DNA from: Leucobacter sp. PH1c
GTDB taxonomy: Bacteria; Actinomycetota; Actinomycetes; Actinomycetales; Microbacteriaceae
Length of the DNA: 64,000 bases
Assembly (NCBI RefSeq): GCF_000633415.1
Contig: NZ_AYMV01000016.1
Coordinates: forward strand, 1-64,000
Direction: 5' to 3'
In this document: one piece after another, positions 34,558-42,854 of the stretch
Numbering within the stretch: the stretch's first letter is position 1
Layout of the letters: every line of letters begins with the position of its first letter
Program-made: the position numbers and the translations under genes
Notes under the pieces: generated by a model
Databases searched by the model: none
What the model saw: only the letters and a program-made list of their open reading frames with translations
What the model was told of the DNA's origin: nothing

Positions 34558-35187
34558 CTAGGCCAGGGTGCCGTCACGCCAGCGGCGTGCCCCGGCGTGG
34601 AGTTCCTGGCTGAGCGTGGAGTAGCGCAGCGCGCGCGTGGTCAGCTGGCCCGCGTGCGCCTCGTCGTGCGCGTCCCGGGCGTCCGCGAGATCCGCCGCCC
34701 CGAGCGCCATCACCCGGCAGTAGCTCGCCGCGCGCTCGAGCGCGGCTCCCAAATCGCCGACGAAGGCGCCGCGGAGGATCGTGTCGCAGAGCGCGACGAT
34801 CGAGAGCGGCGTGACCGGCTCGGCGGCACCCGCAACGATTGGGTCGATCGTCACGGAGACGGCGGAGCCGCGCCGGAAGAGGTCTGCCGCGGCCTCAGCG
34901 TCGGCCTCGACGACGCGGCGCAGCAGGTACAGGCGCCAGAGCACCCCGGCGAGGGAGTGCGCCGTCTGACCCGCCCACAGCTCGGCGATGTCGTGCAGGC
35001 CGTCGCCGGAGGCGAGGCCGACCACTCGGTCCACCACGTCGGGGTCGGTGCCCCGGCGCACACGGTCGAGCAACGCCCAGGAGGTCTCCTGGGCCAGCCG
35101 GTGCGCGGCGCCCGCCTCGTCGGAACCAATCACCCAGTCGAATGACAGGCTCGGTTGCAGCACGGGGCGCAGGTGTTCTCGGGTCAC
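34558..35187 (-). CDS. Conserved hypothetical helical protein (209 aa)
   Basis: A soluble, almost wholly helical protein of 209 residues with no recognised domain. Notable segments are FDWVIGSDEAGAAHRLAQETSWALLDRVRRG, LAGVLWRLYLLRRVVEADAEAA and LSIVALCDTILRGAFVGDLGAALERAASYCRVMALG. The GTG at 35187 has GAGGAGATGC directly upstream and is preferred over the longer frame. The next leftward gene upstream (35353-35832) encodes a similar type of small helical protein; they may be distant relatives. Function unknown. Confidence 0.75.
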   Translation of the reverse strand: MTREHLRPVLQPSLSFDWVIGSDEAGAAHRLAQETSWALLDRVRRGTDPDVVDRVVGLASGDGLHDIAELWAGQTAHSLAGVLWRLYLLRRVVEADAEAAADLFRRGSAVSVTIDPIVAGAAEPVTPLSIVALCDTILRGAFVGDLGAALERAASYCRVMALGAADLADARDAHDEAHAGQLTTRALRYSTLSQELHAGARRWRDGTLA

Positions 35188-35352
35188 GCATCTCCTCGCT
35201 CGGGATCGCCCGCCGCCGCTTCCCGGCACGGGACCTGGCGAGTCTACGCCGCCGAGGGGCGCCGCGCGTGGATCGGGCGTTCGGGAAGGCGCGGTAGACT
35301 GAACTGAGCGCCGGCACTCCCCGAGTCTCCGGCCGCGCCTCGCCCCGATCGC

Positions 35353-35832
35353 TCAGGCGTCACGCGCACGATCGATACTTCGAGCCAGGTGCGCGCTGCG
35401 CTGGGCGGCGTCGGAGACCGGTCCCGCAGCAAGACCGATCATCTCGGCCGCCTGCTCTGGGCTCACCCCCGCGTCCGGGCTTTCGGCAACGACCGCGCTC
35501 GCGAGGAGAGCCTCTCGAATCGACTCGCACGCGCGCCCGGAGGACTGCAGTAGCCGAGTGATCGCGGTCTCCTCCGCACCAGGCAGCACCACCAGGTCGA
35601 GGACATAGAGATCGAAGGTCTGCATCGCGACGCTCAGCTGCTCCCCCGGGGAGAGCGACTCGTGCCACGCGCGAATGAACGCATCGCACCACTCCGGACG
35701 AGTCTCACCTGCACCCTCGGAGAGTGTCCGCATCACCGCCGAGATCGACAGCTCTGCGGCGATCTGCACCGCCGCACCGAGGTCCTCGCGCAGTATCGCG
35801 CGTTTCAGGCTGTTGTTCCTTGACCCAACCAT
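35353..35832 (-). CDS. Conserved hypothetical helical protein (159 aa)
   Basis: A 159-residue soluble helical protein starting MVGSRNNSLKRAILREDLGA, with LSPGEQLSVAMQTFDLYVLDLVVLPGAEETAI in the middle and an Ala-rich end (DAAQRSAHLARSIDRARDA). No known domain, signal or membrane segment. GAAAGG sits 6 nt before the ATG. Size and composition resemble the C-terminal half of its downstream neighbour. It is divergent from tRNA-Lys. Function unknown. Confidence 0.7.
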   Translation of the reverse strand: MVGSRNNSLKRAILREDLGAAVQIAAELSISAVMRTLSEGAGETRPEWCDAFIRAWHESLSPGEQLSVAMQTFDLYVLDLVVLPGAEETAITRLLQSSGRACESIREALLASAVVAESPDAGVSPEQAAEMIGLAAGPVSDAAQRSAHLARSIDRARDA

Positions 35833-35927
35833 TGCTGACCTTTCGAGAGGTGATGGGCTCGCTGATCGGAACGTGCGCGGCCACTGAGTGGTGCACCTGC
35901 GTGGATCGGGAGAGCGGGAAAACACGA

Positions 35928-35933
35928 TAGATT
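35928..35933 (+). promoter_or_regulatory. -10 box of tRNA-Lys
   Basis: TAGATT lies 11 nt before the mature 5' end of tRNA-Lys, the usual place for a tRNA promoter -10 element. The -35 element is not clear. Confidence 0.5.
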
Positions 35934-35944
35934 AGAGCGCGTAG

Positions 35945-36017
35945 GGGCCTCTAGCTCAGTTGGTAGAGCATCGGACTTTTAATCCGCGGGTCGCCGGTTC
36001 GAGCCCGGCGGGGCCTA
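35945..36017 (+). tRNA. tRNA-Lys (anticodon UUU)
   Basis: The 73-nt cloverleaf is complete: acceptor GGGCCTC pairing with GGGGCCT (with G-U pairs), D-arm GCTCAGTTGGTAGAGC, anticodon loop CTTTTAA with anticodon TTT, T-arm GCCGG-TTCGAGC-CCGGC and discriminator A. The 3' CCA is not encoded. It forms the left boundary of the RiPP cluster: the converging ABC exporter gene ends 10 bp away. Confidence 0.96.
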
Positions 36018-36025
36018 CTGCCCCA

Positions 36026-36058
36026 GTCACCCCGCGTCGCGCTGCGTCGCGGGGTGAC
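36026..36058. terminator. Bidirectional terminator between tRNA-Lys and the RiPP cluster
   Basis: GTCACCCCGCG (36026-36036) pairs perfectly with CGCGGGGTGAC (36048-36058) around an 11-nt loop. It lies 8 nt beyond the tRNA and overlaps the last codons of the converging ABC exporter gene, so it can serve both. Confidence 0.65.
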
Positions 36059-37784
36059 CGCGTTTCGGCGCCGCGATGCGCGCCTGGGGATCAAGTGGCG
36101 TCGTGTACGTTGGGGCGTTCGCCGTCTCAATTTCGAGCACCTCGTCGAAGCGCTCCAGGGTTTCCGCGCGGTGGGAGGCGGCCAGCACGGTTCCGGGGAA
36201 TCGGGCGATGACGTCGGAGATCGCGCGCTCCGATTCGGGGTCGAGGCTGGCGGTGATCTCGTCGACGATCAGCACGCGGGGGCGCCGGACCAGCGCCCGC
36301 GCCAGCCGCAGCCTCGCGTGCTGCCCGCCGGACAGCCGGACGCCCTGCTCGCCGAGTTCGTCGTCCAGCGAGATCCAGCCATCGGCTCCGACCTCGGCGA
36401 GGGCGCTGCGCAGAGCCTCGTCGCCGCACCCGTCTGTGCCCGCGCCGCGGAGCAGATTGTCCCGGACCGTCCCCGGGAAGAGGTGTCCGTCCTGCTCCAC
36501 GAACCCGATGGCACGGCGGAGTTCCGCATCGGGGATCGCATCGAGCGCGTACCCGCGTCCGGTGCCGTCGACGAGCTCGACCGAACCCGAGTCCGGGTCC
36601 CAGAGGCGGCCGGCGAGGGCGAGCAGGGTGCTCTTCCCCGCGCCGGAAGCGCCCGCGAGACCGACGTGGGCACCGGGACGGACCGACGCGGACCAGCCCG
36701 AGACCACGGCGGCCCGCCCGCCGTAGGAGAACCCCACCGTTCTGAAGCGGATCCCGAGGGGGCCGCCGGGAAGCGGCGCTCCGTCCCGCGTCCCGCCGAC
36801 GACGGCTGGCCGGTCGAGCCCCGCGGCGACGTTCCGCGCGCTCGCGACCAGGGGCCCGAGCTGCCCGAGGGTGGCCGCGGCATCGCTCAGCGCGGCGACA
36901 CCGGCGACCGCGATCGCGATCAGCGCGGGAAGGATCGCCGTGGTCCCGGCGGGCACCGGATCGCCGCCGAGGAGTCCCGCGGCCGCGGCCCCGGCGAGGA
37001 CCACCCCGATGACGACGACCGCGACGGCGAGCTCGCGGAGCCCGGAGACGGTCTGCGCGAGCATCTCCGTGCGGGCCGAGGTTCGCGCCGATCGCCGGGT
37101 CGCCGCCTCGGCGTCGGCGATCACCCGGGGTTCCAGCCCCGCCGAGAGCACCTCCCGCAGCGCTCCCAGCGCATCGACGATGCTCGTCGTCAGCTGTTCC
37201 CGTTCGCGCTGCTCGCGGACGCCGAGTGCGCGCGCCGTCCGGGCGCCGAGCAGGATCGACCCGAGCACGAGCGCCCCGCCGAGCAGCACGACCAGGGCCG
37301 CGGCGGGCAGCAGGACCGCCGACGCGACCGCGGACAGCAGGAACACCAGCGCCGAGGTCGCGAGCTGCGCGACCGTGTGCGCGTAGAAGAACTCCAGTTT
37401 CTCGATGTCCCCGAGCGCCGCCGCGGCACCCTTCGCCGAGTGCTCCCGCCGACGGGCCGGCGTGCTGCGCGCGTACGAGTCGAACAGCGACGCCCGGAGG
37501 CGGGCCAGCACCCGGTACGCGAGCGCGTGGGAGAAGTCCATCTCGTGCCAGGTGAGCACCGCACGGACGAGTACCAGCGCGAGGACCGCGGCGATCCACC
37601 AGCCCGGCGGCCACGCTCCCGTCACGAGCGCGCCGCCGACACCGCCGGCGATGAGCGCCGAGAGCACGGCGAGGCCCACCGCGCTCGCGGCGCCGGTCGC
37701 GAATCCCCGCACCATGCCTGCGCGTTCGGGCCGCAGGGCCACCAGGAGCCGGGCATAGGCGCGCAGGGCCTCCGACGTCTTCAT
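36027..37784 (-). CDS. ABC exporter half-transporter, CydC-like (RiPP cluster)
   Basis: A 585-residue protein with an N-terminal six-helix exporter domain (about 1-300) and a C-terminal ATPase: Walker A AGASGAGKSTLLAL, Q-loop FVEQDGHLFPGTVRDNLL, signature VRLSGGQHARLRLARAL and Walker B VLIVDEITASLDPESE. It resembles CydC/CydD-type heterodimeric exporters, but no cydAB is here. Its ATG overlaps the stop of the other half-transporter (ATGA at 37781-37784), so the two form one exporter. As last gene of the precursor/YcaO operon it most likely exports the modified peptide. Confidence 0.85.
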   Translation of the reverse strand: MKTSEALRAYARLLVALRPERAGMVRGFATGAASAVGLAVLSALIAGGVGGALVTGAWPPGWWIAAVLALVLVRAVLTWHEMDFSHALAYRVLARLRASLFDSYARSTPARRREHSAKGAAAALGDIEKLEFFYAHTVAQLATSALVFLLSAVASAVLLPAAALVVLLGGALVLGSILLGARTARALGVREQREREQLTTSIVDALGALREVLSAGLEPRVIADAEAATRRSARTSARTEMLAQTVSGLRELAVAVVVIGVVLAGAAAAGLLGGDPVPAGTTAILPALIAIAVAGVAALSDAAATLGQLGPLVASARNVAAGLDRPAVVGGTRDGAPLPGGPLGIRFRTVGFSYGGRAAVVSGWSASVRPGAHVGLAGASGAGKSTLLALAGRLWDPDSGSVELVDGTGRGYALDAIPDAELRRAIGFVEQDGHLFPGTVRDNLLRGAGTDGCGDEALRSALAEVGADGWISLDDELGEQGVRLSGGQHARLRLARALVRRPRVLIVDEITASLDPESERAISDVIARFPGTVLAASHRAETLERFDEVLEIETANAPTYTTPLDPQARIAAPKRGHPATQRDAG

Positions 37785-39451
37785 AGGATGCCTTCCTGCG
37801 ACCGGAGCCGGCCGGCGTCGAGCAGATGGATGTCCGAGACGCCGCGGAGCGTCTCGATCCGGTGGGTGATCATCAGCACGATCCGGTCCCGGGCGACCTC
37901 GTGGAGTGACCGCATCACGATCTCCGCGCTCGCCGGATCGAGCGCGCTGGTCGGCTCGTCGACGAGGAGGATCGGGCGGTCTGCGAGGAGGGCACGGGCG
38001 AGGGCAATCCGCTGCCGCTGCCCGCCGGAGAAGCTCGAGCCCGCCTCGGTCACCTCGGTGCGGAAGCCGTCGGGCAGGGCGCGGATCTCCGGCAGGATTC
38101 CGGCGCGGGCGCAGGCGTCGACGAGCTCGTCCTGCGATGCGCGCCCGTGCGGGTCGAGGTTCTCGCGCAGCGTGCCCGCGAAGAGCACGGGCCGTTGGGA
38201 GAGCACGGCGGTGTCGCCGGTCCGGAGCGGACGTCCGTCGAGTTCGATCCGGCCGGAGTCGGGGGTCAGGAAGCCGAGCACCAGATCGAACAGCGTCGAT
38301 TTGCCGGCGCCCGAGGGCCCCACGACGGCGTGCAGGCGGCCGCGTTCGACGACGAGCTCGGCATCGTGCACCACGCCCTGCTCCGCCGACGGATAGCGGA
38401 ACGACACGCGATCGAGTCGGAGGACCTCGCCGTGCGTGGATGCGGCGGGGGCGTCCTCGGGGCGGGGAAGCTCCTCCCGACCGGGATCCCGACCCGGATC
38501 TCCTGCCGGGAAGGCGCCCAGCTCGCGCAGGCTGGGCACCGCAGTCAGGCCGAGGAACCCGGCGTGCCAGTGCCGGGAGAGATCGCGAACCGGCCGGAAC
38601 GCCTCCGACGAGAGCAGCAGCACGGCGTAGATCGCGAACGGCGCCGGGGAGCCGGAGACCGCGCTCCCGATCGCGACGAACGCTGCGGCGACGAGCCCGC
38701 CCTGCACCGCGAAGTCGGTCACCGCCGTGCCCGCGAGAGACGCCCGCATGGTTCGTTCCGTCGCCCGGCGGAGCGCGTCGGAACGGTGCGCGATGCGCTC
38801 CCGCGTGCGATCCACGTCGCCGAGCAGGCGGAGCGTCGACATGCCCCGCAGCGAGTGGAGCACCTCGCCGCTCAGGGATTCGTACTCGCCCCACTGCCCG
38901 TCGCCCCGTCGTGCCAGTGCACGCTTCCAGAGCAGCGGCCCGAGAACCGCGAGCAGGACGCCGAGGGCGACGCATCCCGCTGCGAGCGGAGAGACGGAGC
39001 AGAGAGCCAGGAGCACGAGCGGGGTGCCGACGACGAGCTGCACGGTCGCCGGAATGTACTTCGACACGTACGCATCGGTCCCCTCTACGCCGTCGACGAT
39101 CGCGGCGGCCGCGGCGCCGTCGCCCGCTGCCGCGTCGTGCAGCCGTTCGGGTCGCAGCACCGAGATCAGCGCTCCGCGGCGCAGAGCGCTCCGGACGCGC
39201 CCGCCGAGCCGGGCGGACGCGGCCGCCTGCCCCAGCGCGAGCAGGATCCTGAGCACCGCACCGACGAGGATCGCGATGGCGCAGGCGATCACCTGCGAGG
39301 CATCGCCGCGGAAGAACCCCGACAGCGCCCACGCAATGGCGGTCGCCTGCAGCACGTGCGTCGCGAGGACGGCGAGCTGCAGCACCGCGGAGAGGAGGAA
39401 CAGCGTCGGGTGCCTCAGGGCTTCGCGCCAGAGAACGGGCACCAGCATCAT
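37781..39451 (-). CDS. ABC exporter half-transporter, CydD-like (RiPP cluster)
   Basis: A 556-residue partner with six membrane helices (first: FLLSAVLQLAVLATHVLQATAIAWALSG region) and an ATPase domain: Walker A VGPSGAGKSTLFDLVLG, Q-loop VLSQRPVLFAGTLRENL, signature SSFSGGQRQRIALARAL, Walker B ILLVDEPTSALDP and switch MITHRIETL. The fold follows CydD. It begins at ATGATG overlapping the stop of the SagB-type gene and ends overlapping the second half-transporter, so all are translationally coupled. In this setting it should be a dedicated peptide exporter rather than a cysteine/glutathione exporter. Confidence 0.85.
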   Translation of the reverse strand: MMLVPVLWREALRHPTLFLLSAVLQLAVLATHVLQATAIAWALSGFFRGDASQVIACAIAILVGAVLRILLALGQAAASARLGGRVRSALRRGALISVLRPERLHDAAAGDGAAAAAIVDGVEGTDAYVSKYIPATVQLVVGTPLVLLALCSVSPLAAGCVALGVLLAVLGPLLWKRALARRGDGQWGEYESLSGEVLHSLRGMSTLRLLGDVDRTRERIAHRSDALRRATERTMRASLAGTAVTDFAVQGGLVAAAFVAIGSAVSGSPAPFAIYAVLLLSSEAFRPVRDLSRHWHAGFLGLTAVPSLRELGAFPAGDPGRDPGREELPRPEDAPAASTHGEVLRLDRVSFRYPSAEQGVVHDAELVVERGRLHAVVGPSGAGKSTLFDLVLGFLTPDSGRIELDGRPLRTGDTAVLSQRPVLFAGTLRENLDPHGRASQDELVDACARAGILPEIRALPDGFRTEVTEAGSSFSGGQRQRIALARALLADRPILLVDEPTSALDPASAEIVMRSLHEVARDRIVLMITHRIETLRGVSDIHLLDAGRLRSQEGIL

Positions 39452-40494
39452 CGGTCGGACTCCTTCGATCGGGCGAGCAGCGCGGACGCGTGCAGGATCC
39501 AGGTGCCGGGTTCCGGCGAGATGCCGGACACCGGGCGGACGCCGTACGTGCCCGAGCGCAGCGCCGAGGTGAGTAGTTCGGCGGCCTCGAGGTGCGCACG
39601 CCAGAGCTCTCGGAGCAGCAGGTCGGCCGGCGGATCGGCGGGCACGGACCAGACGCGCACCACCGAGGCGCCCCGGACCCACGATTGCCCCGAGGCGAGC
39701 GCGACGCGTTCGGCCCCGGGACTCGGCGGATTTCCCTCGGCCCGGGCGAGATACTCCGAGCGCTCCGGGCTCCGCCGCTCGCGCAGCAGGCTCCGATGCG
39801 AGTCAAGCACCGCGGGGTCATCGGCGATCTCCATCGTCGCGAGCGGGAGCAGCGGCGCGAGCCCGAGCCGGAGCCAGGCATCGACGTCGTGCGCGGCGGG
39901 GAACGCCAGCAGCGCGCGGAGGTCCGCGTCGGGACCGAGCCGGACCCGGTGAGAGCCGGCCAGCACGAAGCGCGCCGCCTGCAGCGCGTACGCCGTGTCC
40001 GCGATCCACAGCGGCCAGGCCCGATGCCGATAGCGGCCGAAGCTCCGCCCCGGTTGGACGGCGAGCACCAGCCAGCTTCCCCGGGGGCGGACCCCGGAGG
40101 GCCATCCGGCGACGCGCTCCCGCGCCGGGCTTCGTCGCCACCAGCGGTCGGTATCGGGGTCGTAGGCGAAACGCCCGCCGTCGGAACCCACTAGGTGGAG
40201 CTGCACCGGGTACGCACCCCCGGCCGAGGGGATCGGGCGACGAGGGATCGAGGTCGGCTCGCCCGACGCGGTGCGGTGCGGCTCCCCCGCCCGCAGCAGC
40301 GCGTCGGCGAGCGCCCGGATCCCCGGTGCGACCTCCGCCGGTTCGGCACCCCCGTTCCACCAGGGGTTCCCGCGCGGGCCGGGAGGCACCGGAGGGCCCG
40401 GGTGCGCGCCGGAGAATGCGCGCCGGAGGAGCTCCGGAATCGGGGGCGCCGCGACGGGCGACGGGAGGATGCGCGGTCCCATCGCGCGTCTCAC
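39448..40494 (-). CDS. SagB-type nitroreductase-fold dehydrogenase (RiPP cluster)
   Basis: A 348-residue FMN enzyme of the SagB/ThcOx group, which oxidises azolines made by YcaO to azoles. The typical nitroreductase/SagB start of the fold is RRPIPSAGGAYPVQLHLVG with FAYDPDTDRWW after it. The rest is a helical flavin-binding fold with WPLWIADTAYALQAARFVLAG. The frame opens at GTG 40494, whose GTGA overlaps the stop of the YcaO gene; an ATG at 40482 is an alternative. The C-terminal 100 residues (SAPERS to SKESDR region) are less conserved-looking. Cytoplasmic. Confidence 0.82.
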   Translation of the reverse strand: MRRAMGPRILPSPVAAPPIPELLRRAFSGAHPGPPVPPGPRGNPWWNGGAEPAEVAPGIRALADALLRAGEPHRTASGEPTSIPRRPIPSAGGAYPVQLHLVGSDGGRFAYDPDTDRWWRRSPARERVAGWPSGVRPRGSWLVLAVQPGRSFGRYRHRAWPLWIADTAYALQAARFVLAGSHRVRLGPDADLRALLAFPAAHDVDAWLRLGLAPLLPLATMEIADDPAVLDSHRSLLRERRSPERSEYLARAEGNPPSPGAERVALASGQSWVRGASVVRVWSVPADPPADLLLRELWRAHLEAAELLTSALRSGTYGVRPVSGISPEPGTWILHASALLARSKESDR

Positions 40495-42854
40495 ATGTGC
40501 GGGGGCGGGACGAGGGTGAACTCGTCCGGGCCCCCGGTCCAGCGATCGCGCCAGCCGCGTTCGAGCGCCGCCTCGCCGAAGCGCGGCATCCCGAGGTAGG
40601 CGAAGGCGGCCGGAGCATTGGGCACGAGCCCGGTGACCACGGTGCGCACGACGCGCAGCGCGGTACGGCGCACGTCGGAGGTGGTGAGATCCCGCGTCAG
40701 GACGCGATGGCCGCGCCGTTCCAGTTCGGCGTAGACCTGCGGCATGGTCGTCGGGACGAGCGCGTCGATCGAGCGGACGCCGAGCGCCGGCTCGGTGAAC
40801 CGACGTGCCTCCCGGTGCACCTCGGGGTCGAGCCAGACCTGCACGTGCGCACCGAGATCGATCACCCGCTCGAACCGGGGGCCGGCGATCGCGGTGTAGT
40901 CGGCGTTCGCACGATGCTCGAGATGCAGCCCGGCGGCCATGAGTCCCCGGTCGATCGCGCGGAAGACCCAGCCGTCGGCCGCCGTGCAGCCCTGCGTGTA
41001 GACCCAGGTGTGCACCGCTTCGAGCACCGCCTTGCGCGCGGCCCGCACCGGATCGAGGTGCGCGGAGAACCCCGCGGCGTAGAGGCCGCGCCGCTCGTCG
41101 TGCACGAGCGCCGCGACCGCCGGGGCGAACTCCGACGGCATGGCCACAAGATGCACGCTCAGCTCGCCGCCGTCCAGGTCGTCGAGCAGGCCGGGAACCG
41201 TCGCCGGATCGATACCGAAGGTCGGTCCGTCGAGATGCCACCAGGTTTCGAGCGCGTCCCGTTCGATCACCTCGAGCACACCCCGATCGGCCGCGTCCTC
41301 GGCTCCCGCGCCGGTGGCGATCCCCGCGTAGTTCAGGTGGTGGGTCCTCGGTAGCCCGCGGAACCGGCGCTGACGCCAGTTCAGGTGCGTCAACGCCGCG
41401 GGGAGCCAGTGGGCTCGCCCCGTACGATCCGAGCAGCGGGCCCACAGTGCGGGGGTGTCCTCGCGGAGGGCCCGGTACGGGAAGTCCGCCCGGTCGAGCT
41501 GCCACGGTGCGAAGGACGGGAGCTCGGTCGGCGGCACGACCGTCTCCCCGTCGGCGCGCAACTGCTCGGCGGTGCCGATGCGCAGGTCCTCGGGAAGCGG
41601 ATCCGCCGGGATCCAGTTGCCGCAGTAGCGTTCGATCCCCTCCCCGATCGCGGCGATGCGGGCCGCGGCCGGATCGCCGAACGAGGTGCCGAGGGAGACG
41701 CGGTCCGCGGGCCATTCGCCGAGGCGGCGCGCATCCGACACCGACGCGGTGAGGGCGAGGTACGCCGGCGGGGCGCCGGCCGGCGGTCCGACCCGCGCGA
41801 TCGAGCGGATGAGGCCGCATTCCGCATCGACCAGGTCCTCGACGGGAATCGGGTCGGGCAGGTGGGACGGGTGCATGGGGATCCTCTCGTGGCGCCAGGC
41901 GCCGTCTGCGGGGCCGAAGACCGAGCGGGTCGCCGGGCCATCGGGAAGGGCGAGGGGTCTCCGTGGTCGTGGAACGGGCAGACCCTCGCGGGCGAGCCAG
42001 GCGTCGATGACCGCGCCGAGACCGCCGGCGGTTCCGAGCGCGGCCGCCTCGGCCGGGTCGAGGTCGGCGGCGAGCCGATGACCCCACGGACCGTCGACGA
42101 GGTGGGTGCGACCGGGCCAGACCGCGGCGAGACGTCCGGCATCGGCATGGAAGAAATCGGCGTCGCCGCGGATCAGGAGCAGCGGTTCCGTCCGCCCCGA
42201 GGCGCAGTCTGCGAGGTTCCGAGGTTCGGCGCCCCAGAGCTTGCGCCAGCGTTCGAGAACGTCCGCGGGCCACCCCCAGGTCTCGGCGGCACGCAGCGGA
42301 CCGAGCTCGCGGGCCCGCCGCGCTCGGTCCGACAGCTCGGTCTCGGGCAGGGGCGGGGCCGAACGCGGGCCGCGCCCGTGCTCGTGCCACCATCCGATGC
42401 GGGAGCGGTACTGGGGCGCGCCGTCGACGGAACGGGCGGTCTCAGCGAGCCCGAGCGCCGGGACGAGCAGCAGCATCCCCGCCGGTGCCCCGTCCCAGGC
42501 GCGGGCGGCTTCGAGCGCGGTGTGCGCGGCGTACGAGGCCCCGTAGAGCAGGAGCGGAACCCCGGGGAACTCGCCATCGACGGCGCGGAGGGCGTCGGCA
42601 CCGTCCTCCGCCTCGTGCCGATAGGGATCCCACTCGCCGTCGGAGGCGTACCGGCCACGCACGTCCTGCACGATGCAGCGGTACCCGCGCCGGTTCCAGG
42701 AGCGCGCGATCGGAGCGTGCGCACCGGCGTCGTAGGGGGTTCGGATCAGGACGGTACCGCGCGGACTCCGCGGCGACCAGATCAGCCCCCGCAGCTCGAT
42801 GCCGTCCCGGGTCGAGCAGTGGTGCCGCGCGGGGACGGGCTCAGCGGACCGCAC
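40491..42854 (-). CDS. S15/CocE-type alpha/beta hydrolase fused to YcaO cyclodehydratase
   Basis: A 787-residue fusion. Residues about 1-290 are an S15/CocE-like alpha/beta hydrolase: RGTVLIRTPYD, VQDVRGRYASDGEWDPYRHEAEDG, nucleophile elbow YGASYAAHTALEAA, Asp in IRGDADFF and His in DGPWGHRLA. Residues about 340-787 are a YcaO domain: VSLGTSFGDPAAARIAAIGEGIERYCG and RGVLEVIERDALETWW hold the ATP/Mg-binding Glu residues, and the protein ends PPPHM, a Pro-rich tail as in azole-forming YcaO enzymes. The YcaO part would cyclise Ser/Thr of the precursor to oxazolines; the hydrolase could trim the leader. The GTG at 42854 has GGAGG 9 nt upstream and overlaps the preceding gene by 14 bp. Confidence 0.85.
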   Translation of the reverse strand: MRSAEPVPARHHCSTRDGIELRGLIWSPRSPRGTVLIRTPYDAGAHAPIARSWNRRGYRCIVQDVRGRYASDGEWDPYRHEAEDGADALRAVDGEFPGVPLLLYGASYAAHTALEAARAWDGAPAGMLLLVPALGLAETARSVDGAPQYRSRIGWWHEHGRGPRSAPPLPETELSDRARRARELGPLRAAETWGWPADVLERWRKLWGAEPRNLADCASGRTEPLLLIRGDADFFHADAGRLAAVWPGRTHLVDGPWGHRLAADLDPAEAAALGTAGGLGAVIDAWLAREGLPVPRPRRPLALPDGPATRSVFGPADGAWRHERIPMHPSHLPDPIPVEDLVDAECGLIRSIARVGPPAGAPPAYLALTASVSDARRLGEWPADRVSLGTSFGDPAAARIAAIGEGIERYCGNWIPADPLPEDLRIGTAEQLRADGETVVPPTELPSFAPWQLDRADFPYRALREDTPALWARCSDRTGRAHWLPAALTHLNWRQRRFRGLPRTHHLNYAGIATGAGAEDAADRGVLEVIERDALETWWHLDGPTFGIDPATVPGLLDDLDGGELSVHLVAMPSEFAPAVAALVHDERRGLYAAGFSAHLDPVRAARKAVLEAVHTWVYTQGCTAADGWVFRAIDRGLMAAGLHLEHRANADYTAIAGPRFERVIDLGAHVQVWLDPEVHREARRFTEPALGVRSIDALVPTTMPQVYAELERRGHRVLTRDLTTSDVRRTALRVVRTVVTGLVPNAPAAFAYLGMPRFGEAALERGWRDRWTGGPDEFTLVPPPHM

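Noticed and set aside
36027-39451. True CydDC exporter for cytochrome bd assembly
   Set aside because: No cydAB genes lie nearby, and both half-transporters are translationally coupled to the SagB/YcaO operon, so a dedicated peptide exporter is likelier.
39448-42393. 981-codon continuous frame covering the SagB-type gene and most of the YcaO gene
   Set aside because: Only its last 348 codons look like protein; the first part is the wrong frame of the YcaO fusion.
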